A DNA stretch of 64,000 bases from NVTR01 sp036480115 (GCA_965224795.1 CBDDAE010000001.1:248001-312000), one strand, 5' to 3'; positions 26,716 through 35,984 are shown, counted from the first letter of the stretch. The notes: generated by a model not told the origin, from the sequence alone. A program made the numbers and translations.

Positions 26716-28374
26716 TTATTTAATTTTCAACGCCAAACAAGGTTGCCATGGTCCCAAATTCACCACCCCGTCCGGCCCGCCATGGGCAGAGTTCAATTCT
26801 TGGCCAATTTGTACCCACTTGCCACTTGGCAGGCTAACATAAGCGGGCTTATCGCTTAGGTTGAAGGCACAAAAGATCACTTCATTCCCCTGACACCGCA
26901 AAAACTGCAAAACATTGCCTTCAGCCAGCATATTGGTCATATCGCCTTGCATGAGCGCCAGATGAGCATGTCGAAAGCCGATTGCCTTGCGGTAATGGTG
27001 GACCAGCGCCGTTGGGTCGGACTCGGCAGTTTCGACGCTATGGTGTAGATGCCCACTTGGGACTGGCAACCAGGTGCGTGCAGCGGTCGAAAATCCACCA
27101 TTTCTATTTGATTTGGTCCAGACCATCGGCGTTCTACAGCCATCGCGGCCTTTGAATTCTGGCCAAAATTCAATGCCATAGGGATCCTGGATGTCTTCAT
27201 AGGCAACATCTGCTTCCGGCAAGCCCAGTTCCTCGCCCTGATAAATACAGGCCGAGCCCCGCAAACACATCAAAAGTGTTGCAAAAGTCCGCTCTGAAGA
27301 AGGTGTCAGCGACCAGCGTGTTTTGTGACGCCGCACATCATGATTGGAATAGGCCCAACAGGCCCAGCCGTCCGCAGCAACCCGATCAACCTTTTCAAAA
27401 ACAGCAGCAATGTCTGTTGCGGACGGCATCTCACCCGAAAGCAGTTCAAACGCATAACACATCTGCATCAGGTCATCACCGGCGGTGTATTCACCCATGA
27501 TTTCCAGGCCCCGCTGAGCATCCCCCACTTCGCCGACGGCAGCGGCATTAAAAGGATCCATGACCGCGCGCAACTTGCGTAAAAAATCAAGGTTTTCCGG
27601 CTGATTCTTGGAATAGATGTGATCCTGATGATTATACGGGTTCACCGCCGGTGCAGTACGGGTATTTCGCAATTCGGGCGCCAGGGCTGGATTGTCACGC
27701 AATTGCTTGTCGGCAAAGTAGAAATTTATAGTGTCCAGGCGAAAACCATTTATGCCCCGCTCAAGCCAGAACTGCGCCACTTCCAGCAGGCTTTCTTGCA
27801 CCGCTGGTTCGTGGAAATTCAAATCCGGCTGGCTGGCCAGAAAATTGTGCAGGTAATACTGGCAACGCCGCCCATCCCAATGCCAGGCTGAGCCGCCAAA
27901 AATCGACAGCCAGTTATTGGGCGGCGTGCCGTCTTCTTTGGCATCCGCCCAGACATACCAGTTGGCGCGGTCGTTATCTTTTGACTGCCGGCTTTCTTTG
28001 AACCAAGGATGCTGATCCGATGTATGGCTAAGCACCAGATCTATAATCACCTTCAGACCAAGTTGGTTTGCCGTTTCCACCACCGCATCAAAATCTGCCA
28101 GACTGCCAAACATCTGATCGACTCCAAGGTAATCTGACACGTCATAGCCAAAATCCTTCATCGGCGATGTGAAAAACGGCGATATCCAAATAGCGTCAAC
28201 ACCAAGGGACGCCACATAGGGTAAGCGCTGTACGATGCCCAACAGGTCACCAATACCATCGCCGTTACTGTCCTGAAAACTGCGGGGATAGATCTGATAA
28301 ATCACTGCCCCCCGCCACCAATCAGGGCTTAGTGCCGCCTCGGTCTTTGGGTTAATGGCCTGCACAACACTCAT
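26716..28374 (-). CDS. aglA: Alpha-glucosidase, glycoside hydrolase family 13
   Basis: A 552-residue cytoplasmic (alpha/beta)8 glycosidase. Nucleophile Asp214 in GFRLDTINF, acid/base Glu282 in VGEVGD, and third carboxylate Asp346 in YSNHD are present, with the early QIYPRSFQDSNGDGIGDL motif typical of oligo-1,6-glucosidase/alpha-glucosidase members. It hydrolyses alpha-glucosides such as sucrose, maltose or trehalose taken up by AglEFGK; which of these is not decidable. No signal peptide, in keeping with hydrolysis after uptake. Nine bases separate it from aglG. Confidence 0.93.
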   Translation of the reverse strand: MSVVQAINPKTEAALSPDWWRGAVIYQIYPRSFQDSNGDGIGDLLGIVQRLPYVASLGVDAIWISPFFTSPMKDFGYDVSDYLGVDQMFGSLADFDAVVETANQLGLKVIIDLVLSHTSDQHPWFKESRQSKDNDRANWYVWADAKEDGTPPNNWLSIFGGSAWHWDGRRCQYYLHNFLASQPDLNFHEPAVQESLLEVAQFWLERGINGFRLDTINFYFADKQLRDNPALAPELRNTRTAPAVNPYNHQDHIYSKNQPENLDFLRKLRAVMDPFNAAAVGEVGDAQRGLEIMGEYTAGDDLMQMCYAFELLSGEMPSATDIAAVFEKVDRVAADGWACWAYSNHDVRRHKTRWSLTPSSERTFATLLMCLRGSACIYQGEELGLPEADVAYEDIQDPYGIEFWPEFKGRDGCRTPMVWTKSNRNGGFSTAARTWLPVPSGHLHHSVETAESDPTALVHHYRKAIGFRHAHLALMQGDMTNMLAEGNVLQFLRCQGNEVIFCAFNLSDKPAYVSLPSGKWVQIGQELNSAHGGPDGVVNLGPWQPCLALKIK

Positions 28375-28383
28375 CCCGATATC

Positions 28384-29532
28384 CTATTTAACCGAGCCGG
28401 CCAGGAGGCCGCGCACCAAATACTTTTGCATGGAAAAGAACACCAGCAGTGGCACCGCTATGGATACAAACGCCGACGTCGCCAATATTTCCCAATTGCC
28501 GCCCCGTGTGCCCAGTAATTCAACAATCTGCTTAGTCATCACTGTGGTTTCGCCGGTGCTGTCGATCAGAAACACCAATGCCACCAACAGGTCATTCCAG
28601 GTCCACAAGAACTGAAATATGGCGAATGACGCCAAGGCGGGAAATGACAACGGCAGGATTATCTTGGTGAAAATCTGGAACTCGGTCGCGCCGTCCACTC
28701 TGGCATTTTCAATAATTTCGCGCGGCAGGCCGACCATATAGTTTCGCAACAGATAGATCGCCAATGGCAAGCCAAAGCCGGTATGCGCCATCCACGCCCC
28801 AAGATATCCCTTCCCGATGCCTATTTCATTATGAAATTTCAACAATGGGATAAGTGCCAGTTGCAGCGGGACAACCAACAACCCGACGATCGCCGCAATC
28901 AGCAATGCGCGGCCGGGAAATTCCATCCATGCCAACGCATAGGCCGCAAAAGCCGCCACAACTATTGGGATAATCGTGGCCGGAATTGTCACCGTCAATG
29001 TGTTGAAAAACGCCTTCGCCATACCTTCGCTGTTTTTCGGGTCAAACAGCACATTTTGGTAGTTCCCAAGCGTAAATTCAGGCGGGGTTTTGGCGGTGAC
29101 AAATATCCGTTGTCCGCGGCTGCCTGCAAACGGTTCAGTGTTTGTCATGCGATAGTGACCACCAGCGGAAACAGTTATATTGCCGCCTTTATTGAGCTCG
29201 CCAACAGCACCGACCTCAAACGCTTTTATGGACTTCGAGGATATTCCAAAGGCTGATATTTCTACCTCTTTACCGTCCTCAAACAGCTCTCCTTCAATCA
29301 CAAAAAGATCGCCCTCCTGCACCTGCATTTCCGGTGCGTCAGCCCGCAGAGTCAGGTTTTGAACCGACGGGAACATCGCCTTCCACCAACCGCTTGTGGC
29401 GATCTGGTCAGAAGTTCTGAAGGATGACACCAGCAAACCAATCGTCGGGAACAGCCACAGTGCTACCAGCAGCGCGACCGAGATATGAACCGCCCAAGTC
29501 AGGCTGGATTTTGATCCTGCAATATTTTCCAT
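28384..29532 (-). CDS. aglG: Alpha-glucoside ABC transporter permease AglG
   Basis: A 382-residue permease of the MalG type. TM1 near 15-35 is followed by a long soluble insert (about 45-150, with QVQEGDLFVIEGELFEDGKE) before the conserved core of five membrane segments; the EAA loop reads EIIENARVDGATEFQIFTKIILP. The long periplasmic insert and the length near 380 are typical of AglG and separate it from ordinary MalG proteins of about 280. It forms the channel with AglF. Confidence 0.9.
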   Translation of the reverse strand: MENIAGSKSSLTWAVHISVALLVALWLFPTIGLLVSSFRTSDQIATSGWWKAMFPSVQNLTLRADAPEMQVQEGDLFVIEGELFEDGKEVEISAFGISSKSIKAFEVGAVGELNKGGNITVSAGGHYRMTNTEPFAGSRGQRIFVTAKTPPEFTLGNYQNVLFDPKNSEGMAKAFFNTLTVTIPATIIPIVVAAFAAYALAWMEFPGRALLIAAIVGLLVVPLQLALIPLLKFHNEIGIGKGYLGAWMAHTGFGLPLAIYLLRNYMVGLPREIIENARVDGATEFQIFTKIILPLSFPALASFAIFQFLWTWNDLLVALVFLIDSTGETTVMTKQIVELLGTRGGNWEILATSAFVSIAVPLLVFFSMQKYLVRGLLAGSVK

Positions 29533-29543
29533 CTGCGCGCCCC

Positions 29544-30563
29544 CTACTGCATTTCTTTGCGCGCATTGCGCACATTCCAGACCAGAATTGGCGTCACCAG
29601 CAACATAATGATCATCGCGCTGGCCGACCCGACGCCCCAGTCATTGGCGCGAAACAGTTTGTCGAACATGTAGTTGGCCAGAACCTGGGTTTGCCATTGG
29701 CCATTGGTCATCGCAAAAACGATGTCAAAGACCTTAAGTACAACGATGGTGATGGTGGTCCAGACCACTAAAATTGTGCCCATGATTTGCGGCACTTTGA
29801 TCTTGAAAAACACCTGAAACGGGTTGGCACCATCTACAATTGCCGCCTCTATGGTTTCTTCGGGTATGCCGCGCAGGGCGGCAGACAAGATCACCATTGC
29901 AAAACCGGTTTGTATCCACACCAGCACAGCCATCAGGAAGAATGAATTCCAGATTGGAATAGTAAGCCAGGTTTTCGGTTCAGTGCCGCCAAAGGTCAGG
30001 TAAATTGCATTCATTATGCCAATCTGATCCTGGGTGATCGGACGGGTGTCATAGACTAGTTTGAAAATAACCGCAGCCCCGACAAAGGATATCGCCATCG
30101 GCATAAAAATCAGTGACTTGGCGATATTTCCCCAACTGATCCGATCGGTCAGTTGTGCCGCCAATAGGCCAAAAGCTGTAGAGAACGCCGGCACAAATAT
30201 CAGCCACATGATATTGTTACGCATAGCTTCCCAGAATTTCGGCTCTGCAAACATCTGCCGATAATTGTCCAACCCGGCCCAGTTATAGGCTGTGGTTCCG
30301 TCCGGCAATGTCACGCGGTCAGTAAGGGAAAGGCGCAAGGTTTCTACGACGGGATAGGCCAGATAAAGCCCCAGTGCCAGCAGTGCCGGTAACACAAACA
30401 GCCAGGGTCGGATCATATTAGCGCGGGTGATATTGCGCCCCGCATTTTCGCCGCGGGCCGGAAACAAAACTTTGTCCAGAAACAGGTTGGAAAAGTAAAA
30501 ATATCCAACGCAACCGCCGACGCCCAATATGATTGTTATAATACCTTGGAGCGCAGGATGCAT
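29544..30563 (-). CDS. aglF: Alpha-glucoside ABC transporter permease AglF
   Basis: A 339-residue permease of the MalF type with about eight hydrophobic segments; two N-terminal ones (about 5-28 and 53-75) precede the transport domain. The EAA loop reads EETIEAAIVDGANPFQVFFKIKVPQI. It pairs with AglG, starting 11 bases before aglG and about 90 bases after aglE, with an intercistronic hairpin in that gap. The ATG has a GGGGAGG-type ribosome site. Confidence 0.9.
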   Translation of the reverse strand: MHPALQGIITIILGVGGCVGYFYFSNLFLDKVLFPARGENAGRNITRANMIRPWLFVLPALLALGLYLAYPVVETLRLSLTDRVTLPDGTTAYNWAGLDNYRQMFAEPKFWEAMRNNIMWLIFVPAFSTAFGLLAAQLTDRISWGNIAKSLIFMPMAISFVGAAVIFKLVYDTRPITQDQIGIMNAIYLTFGGTEPKTWLTIPIWNSFFLMAVLVWIQTGFAMVILSAALRGIPEETIEAAIVDGANPFQVFFKIKVPQIMGTILVVWTTITIVVLKVFDIVFAMTNGQWQTQVLANYMFDKLFRANDWGVGSASAMIIMLLVTPILVWNVRNARKEMQ

Positions 30564-30607
30564 GGTTCACCTCCCCTGTTCAGACGCCGAGTTTTGCGGG
30601 TCTTGGC

Positions 30608-30634
30608 GGGGAACCCGAACAGGCCGGGTTCCCC
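30608..30634 (-). terminator. Intercistronic hairpin between aglE and aglF
   Basis: Perfect 10-bp arms GGGGAACCCG (30608-30617) and CGGGTTCCCC (30625-30634) with a 7-base loop, 19 bases after the aglE stop. No T-run follows on the minus strand. Such structures after a binding-protein gene typically protect its mRNA and lower expression of the permease genes. Confidence 0.7.
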
Positions 30635-30652
30635 AATTTCAGCTTTAAGTGT

Positions 30653-31921
30653 TTACTTAAGCGCGTCCCAGGAAGCCTGGATACCGTCGGCAACTTCGGT
30701 GGCAGATTTGCCGCCTGCATAGTCAACCATGCCAGTCCAGAACGACCCTGCACCAACACCACCTGGCATCAGGTCAGACCCATCAAAGCGGAAAGTTGTG
30801 GCGCCAAGCAATATTTCATTCATCTTGGCTAATGTAGGATCACTGAACATGCTGGCATCAACACCTTTGTGCGGTGTCAGGAAACCCTTGCGGGCCATCC
30901 ATGTTTCGTGTGCCACTGGTGTTTTCAGGAATTCGATCAAGTCGTTGGCGCCTGTACTTGGGTTTGTGATCCCCCAAACAGTGCCCGCACCAAGAACCGG
31001 TGCGCCTAGATCTTTACCTGCATAAGCTGGAAAGTAGAAGAAATCAGCGTCTTCGCCAACAACTGTACCTTCAGGGAAGAAGGCCGGAATGAACGACGCC
31101 TGACGGTGCATATAGCACTGCGCTGGTGAGCTGAACATACCCTTGGGGCTGTCGCGGAAGTCTGTGGAAGCCACGGCACCAGCGCCACCGGCAACGTACG
31201 CGTCATTTCCGGCAAATGCACCAAATTCGTCAATCGCCGCTACAATCCGTGGATCGTTGAACGGAATTTCATTTGTCACCCAACCGTCATAAACATCAGG
31301 GGACTGCGTGCGCAGCAGCAGGTCTTCAACCCAGTCAGTTGCCGGCCAACCAGTCGCACCACCTGAACCCAAACCAATGCACCATGGTGTACCACCATCG
31401 GCAACAATCTGATCAGTCAGCGCTTTCAGGTCTTCCATAGTTGTCGGAATGTCATAACCGGCATCTTCAAAGTTTTCCGGAACATACCAAACCAATGATT
31501 TCACATCGACTTTGTAGAAAAATCCGTAAAGGTCATCTGCTCCATCCGGACCAGCATAGGTACCCAGATCAACCCAGGACTGACCGGCGGCATAGTTTTC
31601 GCGCACCCAGTCACCGGTTCCATCAGCCAATGCTGTCAGGAAACCACGTGCGGCCATGTCGGCTGCAAGTCCAGGCTGTGGAAAGGCGGATACGTTAGCG
31701 GCAGACCCCGCTTCGGCATCCACTAATATCTGTTGCTCAAAACTGTCAGAACCAACGTAACGAACGTCGTGGCCTGACTGCTCAGCAAATACATTCAACA
31801 CCGCTTCTACATTTTCCTGATCCGGGCCAAGCCAAGGGCCAAACACGGTGACCTGTTCGGCCGACGCCATGCCGGATGTCAGCGCCAAAGCAGCTACACC
31901 AGCGTATAAAGTATATTTCAT
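30653..31921 (-). CDS. aglE: Alpha-glucoside-binding periplasmic protein AglE
   Basis: A 422-residue solute-binding protein of family 1 with a signal peptide (residues 1-21, cleavage after ASA before EQVTVFGPW). Motifs GPWLGPDQENVEAVLNVF and the C-terminal MPGGVGAGSFWTGMVDY are typical of sugar-binding proteins of the AglE group. It delivers alpha-glucosides to AglFGK. A GGGAGGAA ribosome site precedes the ATG. Its promoter region carries an AglR operator. First gene of the operon. Confidence 0.92.
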   Translation of the reverse strand: MKYTLYAGVAALALTSGMASAEQVTVFGPWLGPDQENVEAVLNVFAEQSGHDVRYVGSDSFEQQILVDAEAGSAANVSAFPQPGLAADMAARGFLTALADGTGDWVRENYAAGQSWVDLGTYAGPDGADDLYGFFYKVDVKSLVWYVPENFEDAGYDIPTTMEDLKALTDQIVADGGTPWCIGLGSGGATGWPATDWVEDLLLRTQSPDVYDGWVTNEIPFNDPRIVAAIDEFGAFAGNDAYVAGGAGAVASTDFRDSPKGMFSSPAQCYMHRQASFIPAFFPEGTVVGEDADFFYFPAYAGKDLGAPVLGAGTVWGITNPSTGANDLIEFLKTPVAHETWMARKGFLTPHKGVDASMFSDPTLAKMNEILLGATTFRFDGSDLMPGGVGAGSFWTGMVDYAGGKSATEVADGIQASWDALK

Positions 31922-31991
31922 GAAGTTCCTCCCAAGTGGGTGCCCAAACAGACCCCGATCATTGCATTTCTAACGCAAATGGAATCATTAC

Positions 31992-32003
31992 CAAAGCGCT
32001 TTG
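31992..32003. promoter_or_regulatory. AglR operator O1 (aglE side)
   Basis: The perfect 12-bp palindrome CAAAGCGCTTTG with a central CG, the classical LacI/GalR-family operator type. It lies 71 bases upstream of aglE and just downstream of a perfect TTGACA -35 element on the minus strand, so bound AglR would block the aglE promoter. Confidence 0.8.
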
Positions 32004-32009
32004 AATACC

Positions 32010-32041
32010 ATTAAATTCCTGCAATTGCCCGCAACTGTCAA
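32010..32041 (-). promoter_or_regulatory. Candidate aglE promoter
   Basis: On the minus strand a consensus -35 TTGACA (32041-32036) is followed by an AT-rich segment with TTTAAT (32015-32010). The spacing of 20 bases is longer than ideal, which would suit a regulated promoter; the -35 is clear, the -10 is tentative. Confidence 0.45.
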
Positions 32042-32104
32042 CAGTTTGTCTGTATTTCACCATATTTTATAGACATGGTTCGATTTTGAACGGATACTTC
32101 TACT

Positions 32105-32133
32105 TTGACGTTCCTTACCCTACCCCATACAAA
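32105..32133 (+). promoter_or_regulatory. Candidate aglR promoter
   Basis: TTGACG (32105-32110), exactly 17 bases, TACAAA (32128-32133): a good sigma-70-type promoter reading toward aglR. The expected start of transcription falls a few bases before the second AglR operator. Confidence 0.6.
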
Positions 32134-32146
32134 TGGGTGAATTTTG

Positions 32147-32156
32147 AAAGCGCTTT
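32147..32156. promoter_or_regulatory. AglR operator O2 (aglR side)
   Basis: AAAGCGCTTT within TTGAAAGCGCTTTGAA, the same core as O1 with one mismatched outer pair. It ends six bases before the aglR ATG, covering the leader, so it should mediate autoregulation. The centres of O1 and O2 are 154 bp apart. Confidence 0.8.
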
Positions 32157-32162
32157 GAAGAT

Positions 32163-33194
32163 ATGAACCTGAAAGAACTTTCAAACATTCTGGGGCTTTC
32201 ACAGACAACCGTTAGTCGGGCGCTGAACAATTATCCGGAGGTAAATGAAGCCACCCGAATACGCGTTAAGGACGCAGCGCTCACCCACCACTACAGTGCC
32301 AACACCCGTGCCAAGGGGTTGGCAACCGGGCGTTCCATGGCCATTGGCCACGTCATTCCCATATCAACCCAACATGAAATCGTTAACCCGGTTTTTGCCG
32401 ATTTCATTGCCGGCGCAGGTGAAGTTTATGCCAGCAACGATCATGACATGTTACTGTCGGTAGTCGCCGATATGGACGAAGAAAAAGCCTATCGCCAACT
32501 GGCGGCCCGCGCTTCAGTTGACGGCGTCATTGTCCACGGCCCAAAAGAAAACGACCCGCGGATTGATCTGTTGCAACAGCTCTGCCTGCCATTTGTCGTG
32601 CATGGGCGCACGGGCGAAAAAGACGCTGATTACAGCTGGGTTGATGTGAACAATCGCCGCTCTTTCCAGAGGGCAACTGAATTGTTGCTTGATCTGGGAC
32701 ATCGAAAAATTGCTCTGATCAACGGACTTGAAACAATGGACTTTGCCCGCCGACGTCGGAATGGATATTTGGCAGCACTAATAAGCCGTGACATACCAGT
32801 CTTTCCTGGGTTGATGGTATCTGATGAAATGACTGAAGATTTCGGCTATCAAAGCACCCGAAGCATGTTAAACGACGTCAATCCACCAACGGCTTTTCTT
32901 GTTTCGTCAATGATCACTGCTATTGGCGTGCGGCGTGCTATAGTTGATGCAGGTATGAAGATGGGGCAAGAAGTGTCGGTTGTGATCCATGATGATGAAC
33001 TTTCATATTTAAGAAATGGGGCAGAAATCCCGATCTTTACTGCCGCCCGGTCTTCGGTGCGGCAAGCGGGCCGGGCCTGTGCGAAAATGCTGTTGGAAAA
33101 CATTGAAAAGAAACCCGCGCAACCTCAGCACTTATTGTTAGAATCTGAAATCACCATCGGTGAAAGCACGGGCCCTGCCCCTGTGGTTTCATAA
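32163..33194 (+). CDS. aglR: LacI-family transcriptional regulator of alpha-glucoside genes
   Basis: A 343-residue repressor. Residues 2-25 (LKELSNILGLSQTTVSRALNNYP) form the LacI helix-turn-helix and hinge start; the rest is a periplasmic-binding-like sensor domain. It is divergent from aglE and has two CG-centred palindromic operators in the shared intergenic region, so it very likely represses both aglE-F-G-A-K and its own operon until an alpha-glucoside or glucose derivative binds. The downstream GH1 and glk genes appear cotranscribed. A GAAG ribosome site overlaps the edge of operator O2. Confidence 0.9.
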   Translation: MNLKELSNILGLSQTTVSRALNNYPEVNEATRIRVKDAALTHHYSANTRAKGLATGRSMAIGHVIPISTQHEIVNPVFADFIAGAGEVYASNDHDMLLSVVADMDEEKAYRQLAARASVDGVIVHGPKENDPRIDLLQQLCLPFVVHGRTGEKDADYSWVDVNNRRSFQRATELLLDLGHRKIALINGLETMDFARRRRNGYLAALISRDIPVFPGLMVSDEMTEDFGYQSTRSMLNDVNPPTAFLVSSMITAIGVRRAIVDAGMKMGQEVSVVIHDDELSYLRNGAEIPIFTAARSSVRQAGRACAKMLLENIEKKPAQPQHLLLESEITIGESTGPAPVVS

Positions 33195-33195
33195 A

Positions 33196-34521
33196 GTGCT
33201 GAAACACACTGATTTTCCAGCAAATTTTCTGTTTGGTGCGGCCACCGCTGCCTACCAAATTGAAGGCCATTCTTTTGGTGGGGCTGGACGTACCCATTGG
33301 GATAGTTTTGCAGATGCCGGCCATGTTGTGGGACACGAAAACGGTGCTATCGCCTGTGACCATTATCACCGATACCGCGAAGATCTTGATCTAATGAAAG
33401 GCTTTGATGCCTATCGGTTTTCCACTAGCTGGGCCCGTGTCCTCCCGGAAGGTAAGGGTCAGATAAATCAAACCGGGTTAGATTTTTATGACCAGCTTGT
33501 GGACGCAGTATTAGAACGCAACCTAAAGCCGTTTTTAACTTTGTATCACTGGGATCTACCGGAAACTTTAGCCAGGCTTGGCGGCTGGACTAACCGCGAT
33601 ATCGCCGGTTGGTTTGCGGACTTTACGGACATTGTCATGGACAGAATTGGCGATCGGGTCGAATCTGTTGCCACTATAAACGAACCCTGGTGTGTTTCTT
33701 ACTTATCGCATTTTCTGGGCCACCATGCCCCAGGACTTCGCGATATTGAGGCAACTGCAAATGCAGTACACAATGTTCTGTTGGCCCATGGTACAGCCTT
33801 GCAACGCCTGCGTGAACGTGGCCAGGAAAACCTGGGCATCGTTTTGAACTTTGAAGCCGTTTGCTCGCATAGTTCGGACCCAGTGGACGAATTGGCGACA
33901 GGTATTTACGACGCGATCATGAACCGTTTGTTTATTGAACCGATCATGCAGGGCACCTACCCCGATCAAGCCATGGCAGGCCTTCGCCCCCACTTTCCCG
34001 AAAACTGGCAGGACGATATGGACCTGATCAGTCAGCCTTTGGATTGGCTTGGGGTGAACTATTACACCGCCAAATCTATTGCTGCTGATGTTGGGGCCCC
34101 TTGGCCCCACACCAAAATGATGCCCACAACGGCTCCCAAAACCCAAATGGGTTGGGACAATAACCCTAAGGGCCTGCATCACGTTCTGACCAGATTAACA
34201 CGCGAACACACCGGCAATCTGCCAATTTTCATCACTGAAAACGGTATGGCCTGGGACGACTACATCTTTTCTGGCAAGGTCAATGACAAAGAGCGCTTGG
34301 TTTTCATTGCCGAGCACCTTGAGCAAATACACCGCGCAATTGTAGAAGGTGTAAATATTCAGGGCTATTTTTATTGGTCTCTACTGGATAATTATGAATG
34401 GGCCTATGGCTATGAAAAGCGGTTCGGTTTGATACACGTAGATTACAAAACAATGAAAAGAACTCCAAAGAAAAGTTACTACCAGCTACAAAAATCTGTG
34501 GCGCGAGGGTTGTCAGAATGA
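33196..34521 (+). CDS. Beta-glucosidase, glycoside hydrolase family 1
   Basis: A 441-residue cytoplasmic glycosidase. The GH1 N-terminal signature FLFGAATAAYQIEG, acid/base Glu163 in TINEP and nucleophile Glu348 in ITENG are intact, as is the late SLLDNYEWAYGY segment. It would release glucose from cellobiose-like beta-glucosides. The GTG at 33196 follows the aglR stop by one base and gives a normal N-terminus; an upstream GTG at 33160 would overlap aglR by 35 bases. Translation is likely coupled to aglR, and its own stop overlaps glk (ATGA). Confidence 0.93.
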   Translation: MLKHTDFPANFLFGAATAAYQIEGHSFGGAGRTHWDSFADAGHVVGHENGAIACDHYHRYREDLDLMKGFDAYRFSTSWARVLPEGKGQINQTGLDFYDQLVDAVLERNLKPFLTLYHWDLPETLARLGGWTNRDIAGWFADFTDIVMDRIGDRVESVATINEPWCVSYLSHFLGHHAPGLRDIEATANAVHNVLLAHGTALQRLRERGQENLGIVLNFEAVCSHSSDPVDELATGIYDAIMNRLFIEPIMQGTYPDQAMAGLRPHFPENWQDDMDLISQPLDWLGVNYYTAKSIAADVGAPWPHTKMMPTTAPKTQMGWDNNPKGLHHVLTRLTREHTGNLPIFITENGMAWDDYIFSGKVNDKERLVFIAEHLEQIHRAIVEGVNIQGYFYWSLLDNYEWAYGYEKRFGLIHVDYKTMKRTPKKSYYQLQKSVARGLSE

Positions 34522-35489
34522 AAAACATACCCGCAGACCGGTTTAATCTGGTTGCAGATATCGGGGGTACCAATACCCGCGTGGCGCTGGCCAATGGCAA
34601 AGTGCTTTTGCCGGAAACTACCACCAAATATTCCAATCATAACTTTTCCGATCTGGGATCGGTCTTGCACCAGTTCATTCGTGATCAGGGTAATGTTGAT
34701 TGCGCTGGTGCTTGTGTTGCAGTGGCCGGGCCCGTACGCGATGGCATTGGCGAGATGACAAACCTGAACTGGTCAATCGATCGCCCGCTACTTGCCAGCG
34801 CCACCAAAGCAGAAAAGGTTGCCATTCTGAATGACCTTCAGGCACAGGGACACAGCCTTTATCAGATTGAACCCCAATCATTTTCACCGATTTTATCCAC
34901 TCCTAATGCACCCCAGAACGGTACCAAGCTCGTGGTTGGAATCGGTACCGGTTTTAACGCATCCGTAGTGATCAACACTGGTGAAAAATTACTGGTGCCA
35001 CCGTCTGAAACCGGACATATCGATCTGCCTGTCCAGAACCAGAGCAACATTGAACTAGCAGAATATGTCCGCCAACAGCTAGGATTTTGCGCAATTGACG
35101 ACGTTTTGTCCGGGCGCGGAATTGAAATGATGTATCGTTGGCATGCTTTAACCCAAAAGGTGGATGGCCGGCTTTCTTCCCATGGAATCTTTCAGGCTGT
35201 TGAACAGGGGGCGAACCCGGTAGCAACAGAAACCCTGCGCCATTTCATACAGCTAGCGGGATATGCGATTGGCAACCTTGCACTGACCCACCTGCCCTTT
35301 GGCGGCATCTATCTGGCCGGTGGCATGGCAAGGGCCGTAGCCCCGTATTTAGTTCAGTATAATTTTGAAAAGTCTTTCAAAGACAAGGGACGGTTCCGTG
35401 AATTTATGGACAATTTTAGCGTCTCAATTATTCAAGATGACGCAGCAGCCCTAACCGGGTGCGCAAATTTTTTGAATGCGAAAACATAA
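34518..35489 (+). CDS. glk: Glucokinase
   Basis: A 323-residue member of the bacterial Glk family (not ROK). Phosphate-1 motif ADIGGTNTRVAL near residue 12-23, AVAGPVRDGIGEMTNLNW, substrate segment ILNDLQAQGHSLY, GIGTGFNASV and the C-terminal GGIYLAGGMA are seen. It phosphorylates the glucose released by AglA and the GH1 enzyme, feeding glycolysis or Entner-Doudoroff. Overlaps the GH1 gene by four bases. Confidence 0.93.
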   Translation: MKNIPADRFNLVADIGGTNTRVALANGKVLLPETTTKYSNHNFSDLGSVLHQFIRDQGNVDCAGACVAVAGPVRDGIGEMTNLNWSIDRPLLASATKAEKVAILNDLQAQGHSLYQIEPQSFSPILSTPNAPQNGTKLVVGIGTGFNASVVINTGEKLLVPPSETGHIDLPVQNQSNIELAEYVRQQLGFCAIDDVLSGRGIEMMYRWHALTQKVDGRLSSHGIFQAVEQGANPVATETLRHFIQLAGYAIGNLALTHLPFGGIYLAGGMARAVAPYLVQYNFEKSFKDKGRFREFMDNFSVSIIQDDAAALTGCANFLNAKT

Positions 35490-35581
35490 CTTCATCCGCC
35501 GTTAACCAAAAGCAATTTAAGTGGTGTCCAATATTGCCCACCCGGAACATTCGCGTTGTGGCGTTGCTTTAGGGGTTGGAT

Positions 35582-35968
35582 ATGGCGCTTAGAAAAGACC
35601 TTCGCATTCTGGTTGTCGACGATATGTCTGTCAGTCGGCAAATTTTGGTGCAAATGCTGGAAACCATTGGCATTGCATCGGTTCTAACCGAAATTGATGG
35701 ATTTTCTGCATTGGCCAGTCTTGTCAGCCAGCCAGCGGATGTTGTCATTGCTGACTTGAATATGCCCGGAATGGATGGGTTGGAATTGTTGTTTCAGCTG
35801 CGCCAGGATCGACGTTTTTCAAAGATAGGGTTTGTTATGACCAGCGGCGATGAAAGCAATGAAAAAATTGACATCGCATGGCAAAATGGTCTGGATCGTT
35901 TTTTGTCAAAACCCTTTGATATCAACCGCCTGATCGCTTGCCTTGAAACAGTAACGGGCCGGGTTTGA
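35582..35968 (+). CDS. Single-domain response regulator (CheY-like)
   Basis: A 128-residue stand-alone receiver. Acidic pair Asp13/Asp14 in LVVDDM, phospho-acceptor Asp58 in VVIADLNMPGMDG, Thr in VMTSGDE and Lys in FLSKPFD are all present. The ATG at 35582 follows an AGGGG ribosome site; a TTG two codons earlier is less likely. No kinase or chemotaxis gene adjoins it. Partner unknown; CckA at 19-21 kb is the only histidine kinase in the window but no link is implied. Confidence 0.88.
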   Translation: MALRKDLRILVVDDMSVSRQILVQMLETIGIASVLTEIDGFSALASLVSQPADVVIADLNMPGMDGLELLFQLRQDRRFSKIGFVMTSGDESNEKIDIAWQNGLDRFLSKPFDINRLIACLETVTGRV

Positions 35969-35984
35969 AAAATTGCAGCCGACC

